A DNA stretch of 64,000 nt from Dama dama (lineage: Eukaryota; Chordata; Mammalia; Artiodactyla; Cervidae): NCBI RefSeq assembly GCF_033118175.1, contig NC_083685.1, positions 124,690,501-124,754,500 on the forward strand. The letters run 5' to 3'. The translations under genes and the position numbers were made by a program. Positions 44,301 through 53,236 of the stretch are shown here, one piece after another; within the stretch, counting starts at the first letter, position 1; the number at the start of each line of letters is the position of its first letter. The notes beneath the pieces are model-generated. The model worked only from the letters and a program-made list of their open reading frames with translations, made no database searches and was not told the origin of the DNA.

Positions 44301-47300
44301 GATGCCCTCCTTTGTTGCATGACCAATTAAAAACAGCGGCCCTTGAAGCTTGGGATCGAATTACTCCTCAAGGGGAGCCTACAGGTAGCTACACTAAAAT
44401 ATTGCAGGAACCTAATGAAAAGTATGCTGATTTCTTAGCTAGATTAGAAACTGCTATTTCCCATACAATAATTAGAGAAAAAGCTAAAAAGCAGCTAGAT
44501 AAATTACTTGCTTATGATAATGCAAATCAGGAATGTCAAAGGGCTATAGCCCCAATTTGTGATACAGGGACTATTTTTTATTATTTGAAGGCTTGTTACA
44601 ATATAAGATCAGAAACTCAAAAGATGCAAATGCTAACTAAAACAAAAAAGAAAAATACCTTAAGAAAGGGAAATGAAGGATGCTTTACATGTAGAGATAA
44701 GAACCATTTAAAAAAAGACTGCCCTAAAAAAGTAAAACAAACAAACAAACAAACAAAAACCTCCAAAAATCTGCCCTCGCTGCTGTAGAGGAATGCATTG
44801 GGCCAAAGAGTATAAATATAAATTTGATATTAAAGAAAAACCTATTCCGGGAAACTCCAAGCAAGAGACCTCCCAGGTCCCCTTCAACAAAAATCAGGGG
44901 CAAATTCCATCTTTTCCTTCAAACCCTCAACATCCGGCAGCATTGCCCTCGATATACCAGCCTAAACTCCTTTACCCTCAAGCAGTCCTCTCTAAAATAC
45001 CTACTGGACTTTTTGGGCCCCTGCCCCCACAAACCTTCAGTCTTTTATTGGCCAATCTAGTTTGACTTAACAGGCAAAAAGGACAGGGGTCTCCAAAAAA
45101 AAAAAAAAAAAAAGGCTGCAAGTGTCAGACATTTTTCTCTCTCTTAAGCAGCAGGAAAAAACAAACTAGCGATATATATATATATATTTTTTTTCTTCTC
45201 TATACAAATTTAAAAAGAGATTTCTCTTAAAATACTGTGTTGCCATAATGACACCTGGTTTCACTTAAAGTTAACTATTCTCAAACCCTGAGTTAACCAA
45301 TGCATTTTTCTTATGGGAATGTTTGTCTTAAGCTATGTTAATGTGCTATACATTTACCCCAGACTCTGTCTTCAAGTTGGTTCTGCCCAAGACTCAGAAC
45401 AGACTTGACAAGCTGGTATGTTTTACTCATGCAAATGTTCCCTTAAGCTATGTTAATAAAAGTATATTTGCTTGAAAACCTGCCTTTCTTCAAGATTCAT
45501 GTCAATCATTTTGTGGCCTGAGACAACTCACCTGGTGCTAAGGTTATGTCAAAGTGCATGTTGTGGGTGAGGGGCCTGGTGCTATTCTCTTCAGTTTTGA
45601 GACATTTCCTTTCTCTAATTAACAGACTGCTGGTAGTTATATAACACCTGGCTAAAGACGAACAGGGGGGCACTCTTTCCGCCCCCTTCTGATGCCTATG
45701 TCAGAGGCTTTCTCTATCTCCTTTATACTTTAATAAAACTTTATTACAAATAAGTCTCAATTTGAGAACACATTACAAACATATACTGAATTCCAAATAG
45801 CTTTTCTAGAATGTTTTGGAAAAATTTCATTTCATTATCCTTCTGGTAAGCTGTGGAATTTCTTCAAAAATACTGAATTTATTATTTCTCGCATTATCAG
45901 CTCACAGCCTATACCACAAGCTGAGGTTTTTTATATAGATGAGACTAAAATCACTCCAAATTTTTGTTGTGAAGAGACAAAGAACCGAGGAGCATACCCT
46001 CGCGTGACAAAGTCCTTTCATTGCCTGGGCCCAGGAAAATTATACATAAACGTCGGCCAACAAACTTGGGCTTTCGTCCTGCCTCCAAAAGAAGACTTTC
46101 GGACACTGCTGCCCTTTTTCTGTCGGTGAACCATGTTTACTACTGAAACTTTAGGGAAAGAGTTAGGGAAAGAACAAAAAACATTATGTAAAAGGTTACT
46201 AACACAAGATTGGAACATTACCATGACAAAGAACTTCTTGGCTGACACCCTCCTCCTCCTCCTCAAATCATCCTCGACAAACAAATTGGGCCTGAACTAG
46301 AGACATATAAAACATATGGAAACTTGCTGCCAGCACCAAAGAACTTGGGACTTGGACCGGACATTTCACAGAGACCAGTCGTGGTCATAGTAACTATTTC
46401 TTTCTCTATAATCAGTCATATTTTATACAGGCCTGTGTCCCACTTCCTTTTGTTATAGCCATAAGAAATTTACAACTTGATCTGTAACTTGTATTAATTA
46501 CCAATTTTGTGTTACTCCTGTTCATTTCAATCATAGTACCTACAGCTGGGAACAAATCAAATTTCATTTACTTGATAATGCCTCTCTGAATGTACAATTA
46601 CTGCAGAAAGGAAATCTTTAAAACTTTTTCTAAACATCTGCCCTCTTCCACTAATTTGGAAACTTTAGCTGAACAAATTATTCGGGCTAGACCCACAAAG
46701 ATGGTTTCAAAGTATTACCCACAACATCGGGTCTAAAACTGTAACTTTGGTAATTGTCTTGATAATTGTATTTGTTGTTTATCGTCTCCTTTCTATATGG
46801 TTGGTTAATACTAACCAAACTCATTTGGTCAAGACCTCTTTTTTTTTTACAAATATAATAAAATAGGGGGAATTGTCAGGAAGCATTTAACAAAAGGTTT
46901 CCTGTGTGCTGTTTTGGATCTGTCAGGAACCCTCTGGCCCTTACTGATTCCTGAATATTCAGGAATTAAGAGGAGAGACACGCCTTTCCCGGGGCTGAGG
47001 AATCCAGGCATTTCTCATTACGGTGATAAGTACCCTCTTCCTTTTTATGAGCCATACGGTGAAAGGTGATTGTTTGCAACTCTCTCTCTTTGATAGGGAT
47101 CGTCTTACTTTTCGTAAATCTGGAATTTTAATCTTTGTCTTTGCTGAGAAGAACCACCTTGTAAGACAGTATATGCCCACGCCATGTTGATTAAAACACC
47201 TTTGCTCCATCAGAGCTTTGGTCCCCGTGTCTGTCTTTCTTTCTTTCTATTCCTTCTTTTTGTCTTTCTCTCTATTTCTGGCTAATTCCTTGGAGCGCGG

Positions 47301-50300
47301 AGGCCCGCTGACCTCCCTTTCTTGCCTGGGCTTCTAAGACCCTCTCGAGAAGGCGCACTGTGCCTTCACCCACTCGAGAGGGCGCCTTGTGTCTACGTGC
47401 AGCAGCGCGAGCCCCAAGAACAGGGCTCTATTGGCTTTCCACGTAAACCAGGGGATATCAGCCTCTTTCTCTCTCTTACTCTCGGAACCACCAGGTTCCA
47501 GCCCATTAAAGGACCAACAAGTGCATGTGTGTGTGTGCGCATGCTCAGTTGTGTCCGACTCTTTGCAACCCCATGGACTATGGCCCACCAGGCTCCTCTG
47601 TCCATGGGATTTCCCTGGCAAGAGTACGGGAACGGGTTGCCCTTTCCTCCTCCGGGGGATCTTCCTGATCCAGGGGTCGAACCCAAGTCTCCTGTGTCTC
47701 CTGCATTAGCTGGCAGATTCGTTACCACTGAGCCACCTGGGAAGCCCTGTGTGAATTAGTATATACATCTAATCTATAAAATATTATATAGCCATTAAAT
47801 ACTTAAGAAAAAATTTCAAAACACAGAGGAATCCTTATGAAATAATGTTAAACTAGAATAACCAGATACAAGATGTTCTACTTATATAAACCATAGGACA
47901 AAAATGGTGCAGGGATGGCCAGAGAGGGAGGCAAAGAATCCAAGTGTCCAGGTTTTAAAGTTTTGCAACCTTCTATTCCCGATGCCACAGAGATTCTCCC
48001 AGGTTGCTTCTTTTTTATTTCTCTCACCCTGACTTCCTGGCCTCTGACTCTAGCCCCTCTTACTTCTTGGCCTCTTACTCCAACCTCTCTGGGTCTTGGT
48101 TTTCTCATCTATGAAATAGCCATAAGATAACTAAGATTAAGGGCTGGTGAGTAGATTCAAAAACTTTTAAGCAAACCACAAGCCTGGCACATTCTAGACC
48201 TTCAGAAATGAAGGATTTCTCTCCCCGCTTTCTCGCTCCCCTATGGCAGGTCCATTGGGAAGGTGGTCACATCTCTTTCCCTTGAGTCCCTACTGATCTG
48301 GAAGGAATGTTAACCCCAATGAGGGACCCATGCTGGGTTAGAAGCCAGGCCCAAGCACCCAAAAGACTATGTGAGGGCAAGGCTTACCCTTCTGGTGCTC
48401 CAGTTCCCCAAGGACAGTGTAGAGGGAGCCCAGCTGGGCTTGGAACGGTTCCACCAACTTGGTACAGACGAGGATCGGGTACTGGTCAGATCTGAGTTGA
48501 GCCGTCAGGGTTACTTGGGACTGGGTCATGTCGTAGCTGCACAACCTGGAAGTCAGGGTACATGGGATCATTCCCATCCACTGACAGAATCACCCCAAGG
48601 TTCAAAAGGTTCTGAGAGACCAGGATGTCCATGGGAAAATGTTCAGCCCCACTCAGATCAGAAAAATTAAAGTGGTAGCAACAGAAAACATTGTTTTGGT
48701 CTATATAATTGAAGTATAAATTACATGCATTAAAAGACATCTGTTTGAGACTTTCCTGGTGGTCTGGTGGGTAAGACTCAGTTCCCAATGCAGGGGCCCA
48801 GGTTCGATCCCTGGTCAGGGAACTAGATCCTACATGCTTCGACCAAGAGTTTGCATGCCATGACTAAAGATCCTGAGAGCCGCAACTAAGACTCAGTGCA
48901 GCCAAATACGTAAAAATTATTTAAAAAAAATTTTTAATGGACTTGTTCATTGACTTGACAAAAGTATCCACTGTGCAAGCGAGAATCCCAATCAAGCTTT
49001 GGCACATTTCCATCACCCCCCAAAACCCCCTTGTGCCCCTTTGAACTCAGTCTTCCCATCTCCCACCTCAGGCAATCACTGATCTGCTCTTGGTCTCCAT
49101 AGGTGAGTTTTCCTGCTTAAACATCTCATGTGAATGGAACCTTATAAGCATGTATCCTTCTGTGTCTAGCTTCTTTGCTTCAGCATAATGGTTCTGAGAC
49201 CCATTTATGTGTTTCATGAATCAGTAGCTTGCTCCTTTTTGTATTGTTAGCACTCTGTTGAATGGACTAATACATTATTATTATCCATTTACCAGTTGAT
49301 TTAGTTTGCTTCTGAACTTGTGCTGAACACGTTTTCGTTTCTCGTGGGGAAATATCCAAGTGGGATTTTTGGGTCGCATGGTCAATCTGTCTGTTTAAAG
49401 GAAACTGCCAAATTATTTTTCAAAGTGGTGGAGTCACTTTGAAAGTCACTTACTTACTTTCCCCCCAGCAATGTATTAGGGCTCTAGTTACTCCAAATCC
49501 TTGTCGGCACTTGATATGGTCAGTCTTTCAGCCACTTTAGTGGGCATGAGATACCATATCATTGTGGTTTTAATTTGCATTTCCTTAATGACGCATGACG
49601 TTGAACAAATTTTCATGTGTTTATCTGCTATCTGGATAGCTTCTCTGACAGTGTTTGTTGAAATCTTTTACCTATTTAAAAATTAAGTTCTTTATTAGGA
49701 ATTCCTTGGTGGTCCAACTGTTAGGACTCCGCACTTCCACTGCTGAGGGACTGGGTTCAATCCCTTGTCAGGGAAGAAAGACCCCATAAGCCATATGGTG
49801 TGGCCAACAAAATAAAATACATAAATAAAAATTAAGTTCTTTATGTTCTTATTATTGGATTGTATGAGTTCTTCATATATTCTAAATACAAATCATCTGT
49901 TGAATATATACAATATACATACACACATCACTCCCAAACATCTCCCAGTTTGTGGTTTGCCTTTTAATCTTCTTGATGGTATCTTTTGATGAGAAGCTTT
50001 TAATTTTGTTGAAGTCCAAATTTATTCATTATTTCTCTTTTATGGCTTTTGTTTTCTGAGTCCAAGAAATCTCTGCCTATCTCAAGGTGTATGTGAAGAT
50101 CTTCTATTTTCTTCTAAACAATTTTATGGTTTTAGCTCGTACACTGATGATCCAGTTAGAATAATTCATGTGTGTGTGTGTGTGTGTGCTGTGGGGTAGG
50201 GATCAAGGTGTTTTTTAACCTCCATAAGAATAACCACTGGACCCGCCAGAGAATTCCCATTAATAAGTTTTATATCCATGCTCCTAAATGTCACTCTTCT

Positions 50301-52326
50301 TTGGGGCCACCCAGCCCCCAAAGTACTTCATGCAGTCAAGCTCTTGGAGGTGGAGGCAGGGGGGAGGGTAGACTCCCATTTCCACACACCTGCTCTGATT
50401 CCGTGCTGTTAGAGAAGGCTCTTGAGAGTCCCTTGACTGCAAAGAGATCCAAACAGTCCATCCTAAAGGAAATCAGTCCTGAATATTCATTGGAAGGACT
50501 GATGCTGAAGCTGAAACTCCAATACTTTGGCCACCTGATGGGAAGAACTGACTCACTGGAATAGACCCTGATGCTGGGAAAGATTGAAGGTGGGAGAAGG
50601 GGAAGACAGAGAATGAGATGGTTGGATGGCATCACCAACTCAATGGACATAAGCTTGGGTAAACTCCGGGAGTTGGTAATGGACAGGGAGGCCTGGCGTG
50701 CAGCAGTCCATGGGGTTGCAAAGAGTCGGACACGACTAAGCGACTGAACTGAACTGAATTGATATGTCTCCAAGACAGGCCCCAATGATTCTATTTTTTT
50801 GTTTGTTTGTTTGTTTGCACTGGGTCTTTGTTTTGGCACGTGGGCTCTTCCTTGTGGTTCTCAGACTTAGTTGCCCTGTAACATGTGAGATCTTAGTTCC
50901 CCGACCAGGGGTCAAACCTGGGTCCCTGCACTGAAAAGTGGATTCTTAGCCACTGTACCACCAGGGAAATACCTCCAGTAATTCTTATATCCTGGCATGC
51001 ACATCCCTGTGTAATCTCCTATCACCCAAACTAGTGCTGACTTATTTTTTCTTTTTTGGCTGCTCTGTGTCTTAGTTGCTGCATATGGGATCTAGTTCCC
51101 TGACCAGGGATCAAACCTGGGCCCCCTGCATCAGGAGCTCAGAGTCTTAACCACCGGACCACCAAGGAAATCCCTAGTGCTGACTTATGTAACCAACAAA
51201 ACATTGCAGAGATGATCTAGAGTGATTTCTGAGATGAGGTCATTGACACTGTGGCTTTATCTTTGCTGGCTCTGTTGAGTCACTCCTTCTGGAGAAAGTC
51301 AGCTGCCAGATTATGAAGACCTTCAAGCAGCCATATACTGAAATCCATATTTTGAGAAAGTGAGCCTGTGTGACGAGAGGCAGCATAAAACTGCCCAACA
51401 TGTGAGTAAGTCCCTGTAGAATCAGATCCTCAAGCTGCACACCAGCCTTCAGATGCTGGCAGCCCTGGCCAACATCTCAATTACAATCTTCAAAGCCAAT
51501 CTGAACCAGAAGCACCCAGCAAAGCCATTTCCTAATTCCTGACCCATGGTACATATGAAAAAAATAAACTTTTGTGGTCATTTGAAGCCACTAAATTTGG
51601 GGGCAATTTGTTACCCAGCAATATGTGACTAGGGGCTTCCCTGGTGGCTCAGAAGGTAAAGAATCCGCCTGCAATGCAGGAGACCGGGGTTCGATCCCTG
51701 GGTTGGGAAGATGCCTTGGAGAAGGGAATAGCTAACCAGACTAGTATTCTTGCCTGGAGAATTCCATGGACATAGGAGCCTGGCGGGCTACAGTCCATTG
51801 GGTCACAAAGAGTCGGACATGAGTGAGTCACTAACACTGCACTGGAATATGTATACTAACACATTATATATGTTTATACACATATTGTGTGTATACACAC
51901 CCATGTATACATATAAACACACATGAAAAAGCATGTATTCAAGAAAAGGTTAATGGTCGGTGATTTTTGCTGGCTTTCTTTACACATTTACAGATTATCA
52001 ACATTTTTTACAATGAATATACATTGATTTTTTTAAATATTCTTTAAATAATTAGATAAAATTGTAAGACTTTTGTTTTTTAAAACAATTTTGAAAATAT
52101 AGTAAGTTTAAAATAAAAATAAATCATTTAAAATAATTAAAAACATACAATTTAAAAATAATTTTTAAAATATATTAAAAGACTCAATTTTGTTTCAAAC
52201 ACTCCCCCCCGCACCACGTGAAGAAAAACATTCTCACCTGCCAAATGTCCTCAGTGTGTTCCCATCAGGAACTTGGCCAGCACTGACCTCCCAGGGGAAG
52301 AAATAGATCCCAGGTTTGGGCAGCAT
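35192..52326 (-). CDS. TEN1: TEN1, CST telomere complex subunit (complete CDS, 3 coding exons)
   Basis: TEN1 is a small OB-fold protein that joins CTC1 and STN1 in the CST complex, which restrains telomerase and recruits DNA polymerase alpha-primase for C-strand fill-in at telomeres. Coding exons (minus): 52326-52238, 48545-48388, 35313-35192; phases 2 and 1 match and the total is 369 nt, 122 residues. The sequence starts MLPKPGIYFFPWEVSAGQVP, has SQVTLTAQLRSDQYPILVCT and LVEPFQAQLGSLYTVLGELE in the OB-fold, and ends REQRLYQQERDSGQ. The human protein, as I recall it, has 123 residues and starts MM; here the base before this ATG gives ATA, so the first Met is lost. The gene spans 17 kb of coding region for 122 codons; its introns carry an ERV and many LINEs/SINEs. 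It shares a divergent promoter with ACOX1. Confidence 0.95.
35740..35932 (-). mobile_element. CHR-type SINE, reverse, TEN1 intron 2
   Basis: ATTT-repeat tail, then gggatctagttccctgacca and ttagccactggaccaccaaa. Confidence 0.75.
36010..36134 (-). mobile_element. CHR-type SINE, reverse, TEN1 intron 2
   Basis: gttccctgatcagggatcaa, then gtcttaaccaccggacttgc and agggaagtcct. Confidence 0.75.
36135..37154. other. TEN1 intron 2 stretch, nothing recognised
   Basis: AT-richer intronic DNA in which I recognise no gene or repeat family. Confidence 0.4.
37155..37286 (-). mobile_element. BovB LINE 3' end fragment, reverse
   Basis: ccatggcctgcagcacacca, then aaagtttgctcatgtcggtg and gatgccatctaaccatctca. 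Confidence 0.7.
37600..38672 (+). mobile_element. BovB (RTE) LINE fragment with reverse transcriptase region, broken
   Basis: BovB is a host retrotransposon abundant in ruminants. Translation gives the RT-like stretches VDHNKLWKILKEMGIPDHLT and QGCILSPCLFNSYAEYIMRN, then, after a frameshift and stop near 37980-38040, the C-terminal part KVMTNLDSILKSRDITLPTK. An internal deletion occurs near 38478, and the 3' end closes near 38672 with gctgaactgaact. It is 5'-truncated and has no endonuclease region, so it is inactive. Confidence 0.85.
38676..39017 (+). mobile_element. Second BovB LINE 3' end, directly following
   Basis: It begins gagagaagtctcttgagagt and repeats the BovB 3' sequence through gatggttggatggcatcaca to gactgagcaactgaactgaa. 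Confidence 0.85.
39018..40446. other. TEN1 intron 2 stretch, nothing recognised
   Basis: I recognise no repeat family or conserved coding segment. It has short A-rich tracts near 39530 and 40260. Confidence 0.4.
40447..40565 (+). mobile_element. CHR-type SINE, TEN1 intron 2
   Basis: ggggacttccctggcagtcc head, then taatccctggctggggaact and an A-rich tail. Confidence 0.75.
40566..41264. other. TEN1 intron 2 stretch, nothing recognised
   Basis: Intronic DNA between two SINEs; no recognisable element. Confidence 0.35.
41266..41372 (+). mobile_element. CHR-type SINE, TEN1 intron 2
   Basis: gggacttccctggtggtcca, then caatctctggttggggagct and an A-rich tail. Confidence 0.75.
41373..41984. other. 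TEN1 intron 2 stretch, nothing recognised
   Basis: Intronic DNA; no recognisable element. Confidence 0.35.
41985..42524 (+). repeat. Old LINE-like (L1/HAL1-type) sequence, interrupted by the SINE+ERV nest
   Basis: Phrases such as gcaattccacttttaggaaa and gaaatggaaacaacacaaat are typical of old L1-related 3' parts. It appears to continue after the inserted elements at 47761 (atattatatagccattaaat). The family name is tentative. Confidence 0.45.
42541..43293 (+). repeat. ERV 5' LTR
   Basis: Begins TGTCAGGAAGCATTTAAC, ends CCAACA two bases before the primer site. It is longer than the 3' LTR because of a T-rich expansion near 42708-42724 and a duplicated 3' segment (43147-43213 against about 43220-43293). 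Confidence 0.85.
43296..43313 (+). other. ERV primer binding site, tRNA-Lys type
   Basis: tggcacccgaacagggac differs by one base from the known tRNA-Lys3 primer site. It places the element with class II ERVs. A splice-donor-like ggtaagta follows at about 43364. Confidence 0.85.
43356..43850 (+). pseudogene. ERV gag-like remnant, N-terminal (matrix) part
   Basis: An open stretch without an ATG at its left edge. The reading resembles betaretroviral matrix plus a Pro-rich linker (PRAPPLPEGTYPNVP). It ends at a stop, and the capsid-like reading continues in another frame. Defective. Confidence 0.6.
43855..44254 (+). pseudogene. ERV gag-like remnant, capsid N-terminal part, with stops
   Basis: A capsid-like reading is interrupted by at least two in-frame stop codons (TAG at about 44052 and TGA at about 44121). 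Defective. Confidence 0.55.
44255..44788 (+). pseudogene. ERV gag-like remnant, capsid C-terminus and nucleocapsid
   Basis: A 177-codon uninterrupted segment. It holds a major-homology-region-like motif (QEPNEKYADFLARL, about 44405-44446) and one intact CX2CX4HX4C zinc knuckle at 44681-44722. A second knuckle-like motif at 44772-44813 is in another frame, and its last Cys is replaced by Tyr. Treated as a remnant because the gag frame upstream is broken. Confidence 0.7.
45097..45770 (+). repeat. A-run followed by a foreign LTR-like block inside the ERV
   Basis: A run of about 19 A at 45096-45114 is followed by non-coding AT-rich DNA. It includes ggggggcactctttccgccc and gcctatgtcagaggctttct, then tactttaataaaactttatt at about 45727. 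That order resembles the U3-to-polyadenylation part of another ruminant class II LTR, different from this ERV's own LTRs. It lies where protease and most of pol should be. Edges are approximate. Confidence 0.55.
45771..46130 (+). pseudogene. ERV pol remnant (connection / start of RNase H) running into env-like sequence
   Basis: A short reading resembles the C-terminal part of betaretroviral reverse transcriptase up to the first RNase H motif, where FTDGS is degraded to YIDET (about 45930-45950). It ends at a stop near 46128. No complete domain is present. Confidence 0.5.
46131..46858 (+). pseudogene. ERV env-like remnant with membrane anchor
   Basis: Broken frames with several stops. A hydrophobic run (VTLVIVLIIVFVVY, about 46741-46783) looks like the transmembrane anchor of the env TM subunit. 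No surface subunit is recognisable. Confidence 0.5.
46859..46873 (+). other. ERV polypurine tract
   Basis: A purine-rich run (taaaatagggggaat) directly before the 3' LTR, as expected for plus-strand priming. Confidence 0.65.
46874..47519 (+). repeat. ERV 3' LTR
   Basis: Begins TGTCAGGAAGC, ends GGACCAACA. It is 646 bp and differs from the 5' LTR by about ten substitutions by eye, apart from the length differences. Confidence 0.88.
47520..47747 (-). mobile_element. Bov-tA SINE, reverse, split near its tail by the ERV
   Basis: Reads gttgtgtccgactctttgca to gagccacctgggaagccc. Its 13-bp target duplication TGTGTGAATTAGT is at 42525-42537 and 47748-47760, on the two sides of SINE plus ERV. The three bases 42538-42540 are the other piece of the SINE tail. 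Confidence 0.88.
47761..48387. other. TEN1 intron 2, 5' part
   Basis: The first about 70 bases continue the old LINE-like sequence interrupted at 42537. An MIR-like piece (gggtcttggttttctcatct) is near 48090. Nothing else is recognised. Confidence 0.45.
48388..48545 (-). CDS. TEN1: TEN1 second coding exon (OB-fold core)
   Basis: Residues 30-83, LCSYDMTQSQVTLTAQLRSD onward to GELEHQK. Acceptor cttccag, donor gtaagc; phase 1. Confidence 0.93.
48746..48930 (+). mobile_element. CHR-type SINE, TEN1 intron 1
   Basis: gactttcctggtggtctggt, then ggttcgatccctggtcaggg, ending cagtgcagccaaatacgtaa with an A/T tail. Confidence 0.8.
48935..49695 (-). mobile_element. Old L1 LINE, reverse, first part
   Basis: caatgtattagggctctagt, then gagataccatatcattgtgg and ttttaatttgcatttcctta are the familiar antisense text of mammalian L1 3' regions. 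It is interrupted at 49696 by a SINE. Confidence 0.7.
49696..49826 (+). mobile_element. CHR-type SINE inserted in the L1, with 18-bp target duplication
   Basis: AAAAATTAAGTTCTTTAT is present at 49678-49695 and 49827-49844 without mismatch. The insert has head ggaattccttggtggtccaa and an A/T-rich tail. Confidence 0.93.
49827..50165 (-). mobile_element. Old L1 LINE, reverse, second part
   Basis: The same L1 text resumes after the SINE: ttcttcatatattctaaata, then tttgtggtttgccttttaat and caagaaatctctgcctatct. Confidence 0.7.
50168..50188. repeat. (TG)n microsatellite
   Basis: Ten uninterrupted TG units directly after the L1 fragment. Confidence 0.9.
50402..50763 (+). mobile_element. BovB LINE 3' end, TEN1 intron 1
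   Basis: aggctcttgagagtcccttg, then gatgctgaagctgaaactcc and cggacacgactaagcgactg. Confidence 0.85.
50790..50972 (-). mobile_element. CHR-type SINE, reverse, TEN1 intron 1
   Basis: A TTTG-repeat tail, then gatcttagttccccgaccag and gtaccaccagggaaat. Confidence 0.75.
51046..51173 (-). mobile_element. CHR-type SINE, reverse, with 15-bp target duplication
   Basis: CTAGTGCTGACTTAT is present at 51031-51045 and 51174-51188 without mismatch. The insert reads ttttggctgctctgtgtctt to accaccaaggaaatcc. Confidence 0.93.
51195..51632 (+). repeat. MLT1-like MaLR LTR
   Basis: ttctggagaaagtcagctgc, then cagatgctggcagccctggc and agccactaaatttgggggca match the typical order of old MaLR (ERVL-related) LTRs. 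The family assignment is from memory. Confidence 0.5.
51633..51843 (+). mobile_element. Bov-tA/Bov-A2-like SINE, TEN1 intron 1
   Basis: ggggcttccctggtggctca, then ggttcgatccctgggttggg and cacaaagagtcggacatgag. Confidence 0.88.
51844..52237. other. AT-rich intronic DNA next to TEN1 exon
   Basis: TA/CA-rich simple sequence (51850-51930) and A/T-rich tracts up to the TEN1 exon donor. No gene seen. Confidence 0.45.
52238..52326 (-). CDS. TEN1: TEN1 first coding exon
   Basis: ATG is the complement of 52324-52326, residues 1-30. The exon starts 8 bases earlier, at 52334, after acceptor ggttacag. Donor gtgaga. The codon before this ATG is ATA, where human has a second ATG. Confidence 0.93.
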
Positions 52327-52502
52327 TATTGCTCCTGTAACCAAATAGTTGACATGGATTTTTGAAGATAATGACAAACCAAGCCAACCACAAGATGGAG
52401 ATTAACAGATGTGAGACCAGCAACATCTGAAAAGCTAGTTCCAGGGGGAGGTGTTTTAAAATTTAAAAATATTTTTTGATAGATCTATGTGGAAAGTGTT
52501 AT

Positions 52503-52717
52503 TTGTTGTTGTTTAGCCGCTAAGTTGAGTATGATTCTTTTGTCACCCCACCGACTATAGCCAATCAGGCTCCTCTGTCCATGAGATTTCCCTGGTAAGC
52601 ATACTGGAACGAGTTGCCACTTCCTTCTCCAAGGGATCTTCCCGACCCAGGGATAGACAGAACCTGTCTCCTGCATTGGCAGGAAGATTCTTTACCACTG
52701 AGCCACATGGGAATCCA
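52503..52717 (-). mobile_element. Bov-tA-like SINE, reverse, 170 bases upstream of the TEN1 start exon
   Basis: gttgttgtttagccgctaag, then ggatcttcccgacccaggga and ccactgagccacatgggaat. A near-duplicate gaaagtgt(t)att flanks it. Confidence 0.8.
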
Positions 52718-53132
52718 GAAAGTGTATTATTCCCACTCTAATTCCTATGCAAACATTTCCCTCCTCAAGCCCCTAAAAGGGTCCATAAAAGGCAGATAGT
52801 AATATGACTTCTGTCACCCTAGTATGAAAACTCTCATAGCCAATACATAACGAATGAGTATACTTTATTTCCTTTCAACTTTATTTACAAAAACATGCAT
52901 GCAATGAGTTGGCTTGGCCCATGCTGATGTTTGCCAATCCCTGCCAAGGTGAACCTGTTTTCATAAAATATTTATCTTTTTATTATGCAAATAAAGACAA
53001 AGATGAGTATATCTTTATTTTCCATCTATACTATAGTATACAAGCTGTTCTTGATTTTTTTTCACTTAATATATTTTGACACTTTCATAGTTGTACATAA
53101 AAGGTGTCTTCACATTTTTAAAATAAACTTTA

Positions 53133-53236
53133 TGGAGAAGGAAATGGCAACCCACTCCAGTACTATTGCCTGGAAAATCCATGGATGGCAGAGCCTGGTA
53201 GGCTACAGTCCATGGGGTCGCAAAGAGTCAGACACC
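53133..53236 (+). mobile_element. Bov-A fragment (5'-truncated)
   Basis: ggagaaggaaatggcaaccc to ggggtcgcaaagagtcagac. Confidence 0.8.

Larger units (their letters stand above)
42541..47519 (+). mobile_element. Class II (betaretrovirus-like) endogenous retrovirus, defective provirus
   Basis: A 4979-bp provirus with two LTRs, a Lys-tRNA-type primer site, gag-like remnants, a short pol remnant and an env-like tail. The 6-bp flanks are AGTGCG (42535-42540) and AGTGCA (47520-47525), a target duplication with one CpG-to-CpA difference. The interior is about 3.6 kb, so most of pol and much of env are missing; gag has stops and frameshifts. It cannot encode a working virus. It sits in sense to ACOX1 and antisense to TEN1. 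Confidence 0.92.

Noticed and set aside
42541..47519. An active or replication-competent retrovirus
   Set aside because: Most of pol is absent, gag has stops and a frameshift, and env is fragmentary. It is a fossil provirus.
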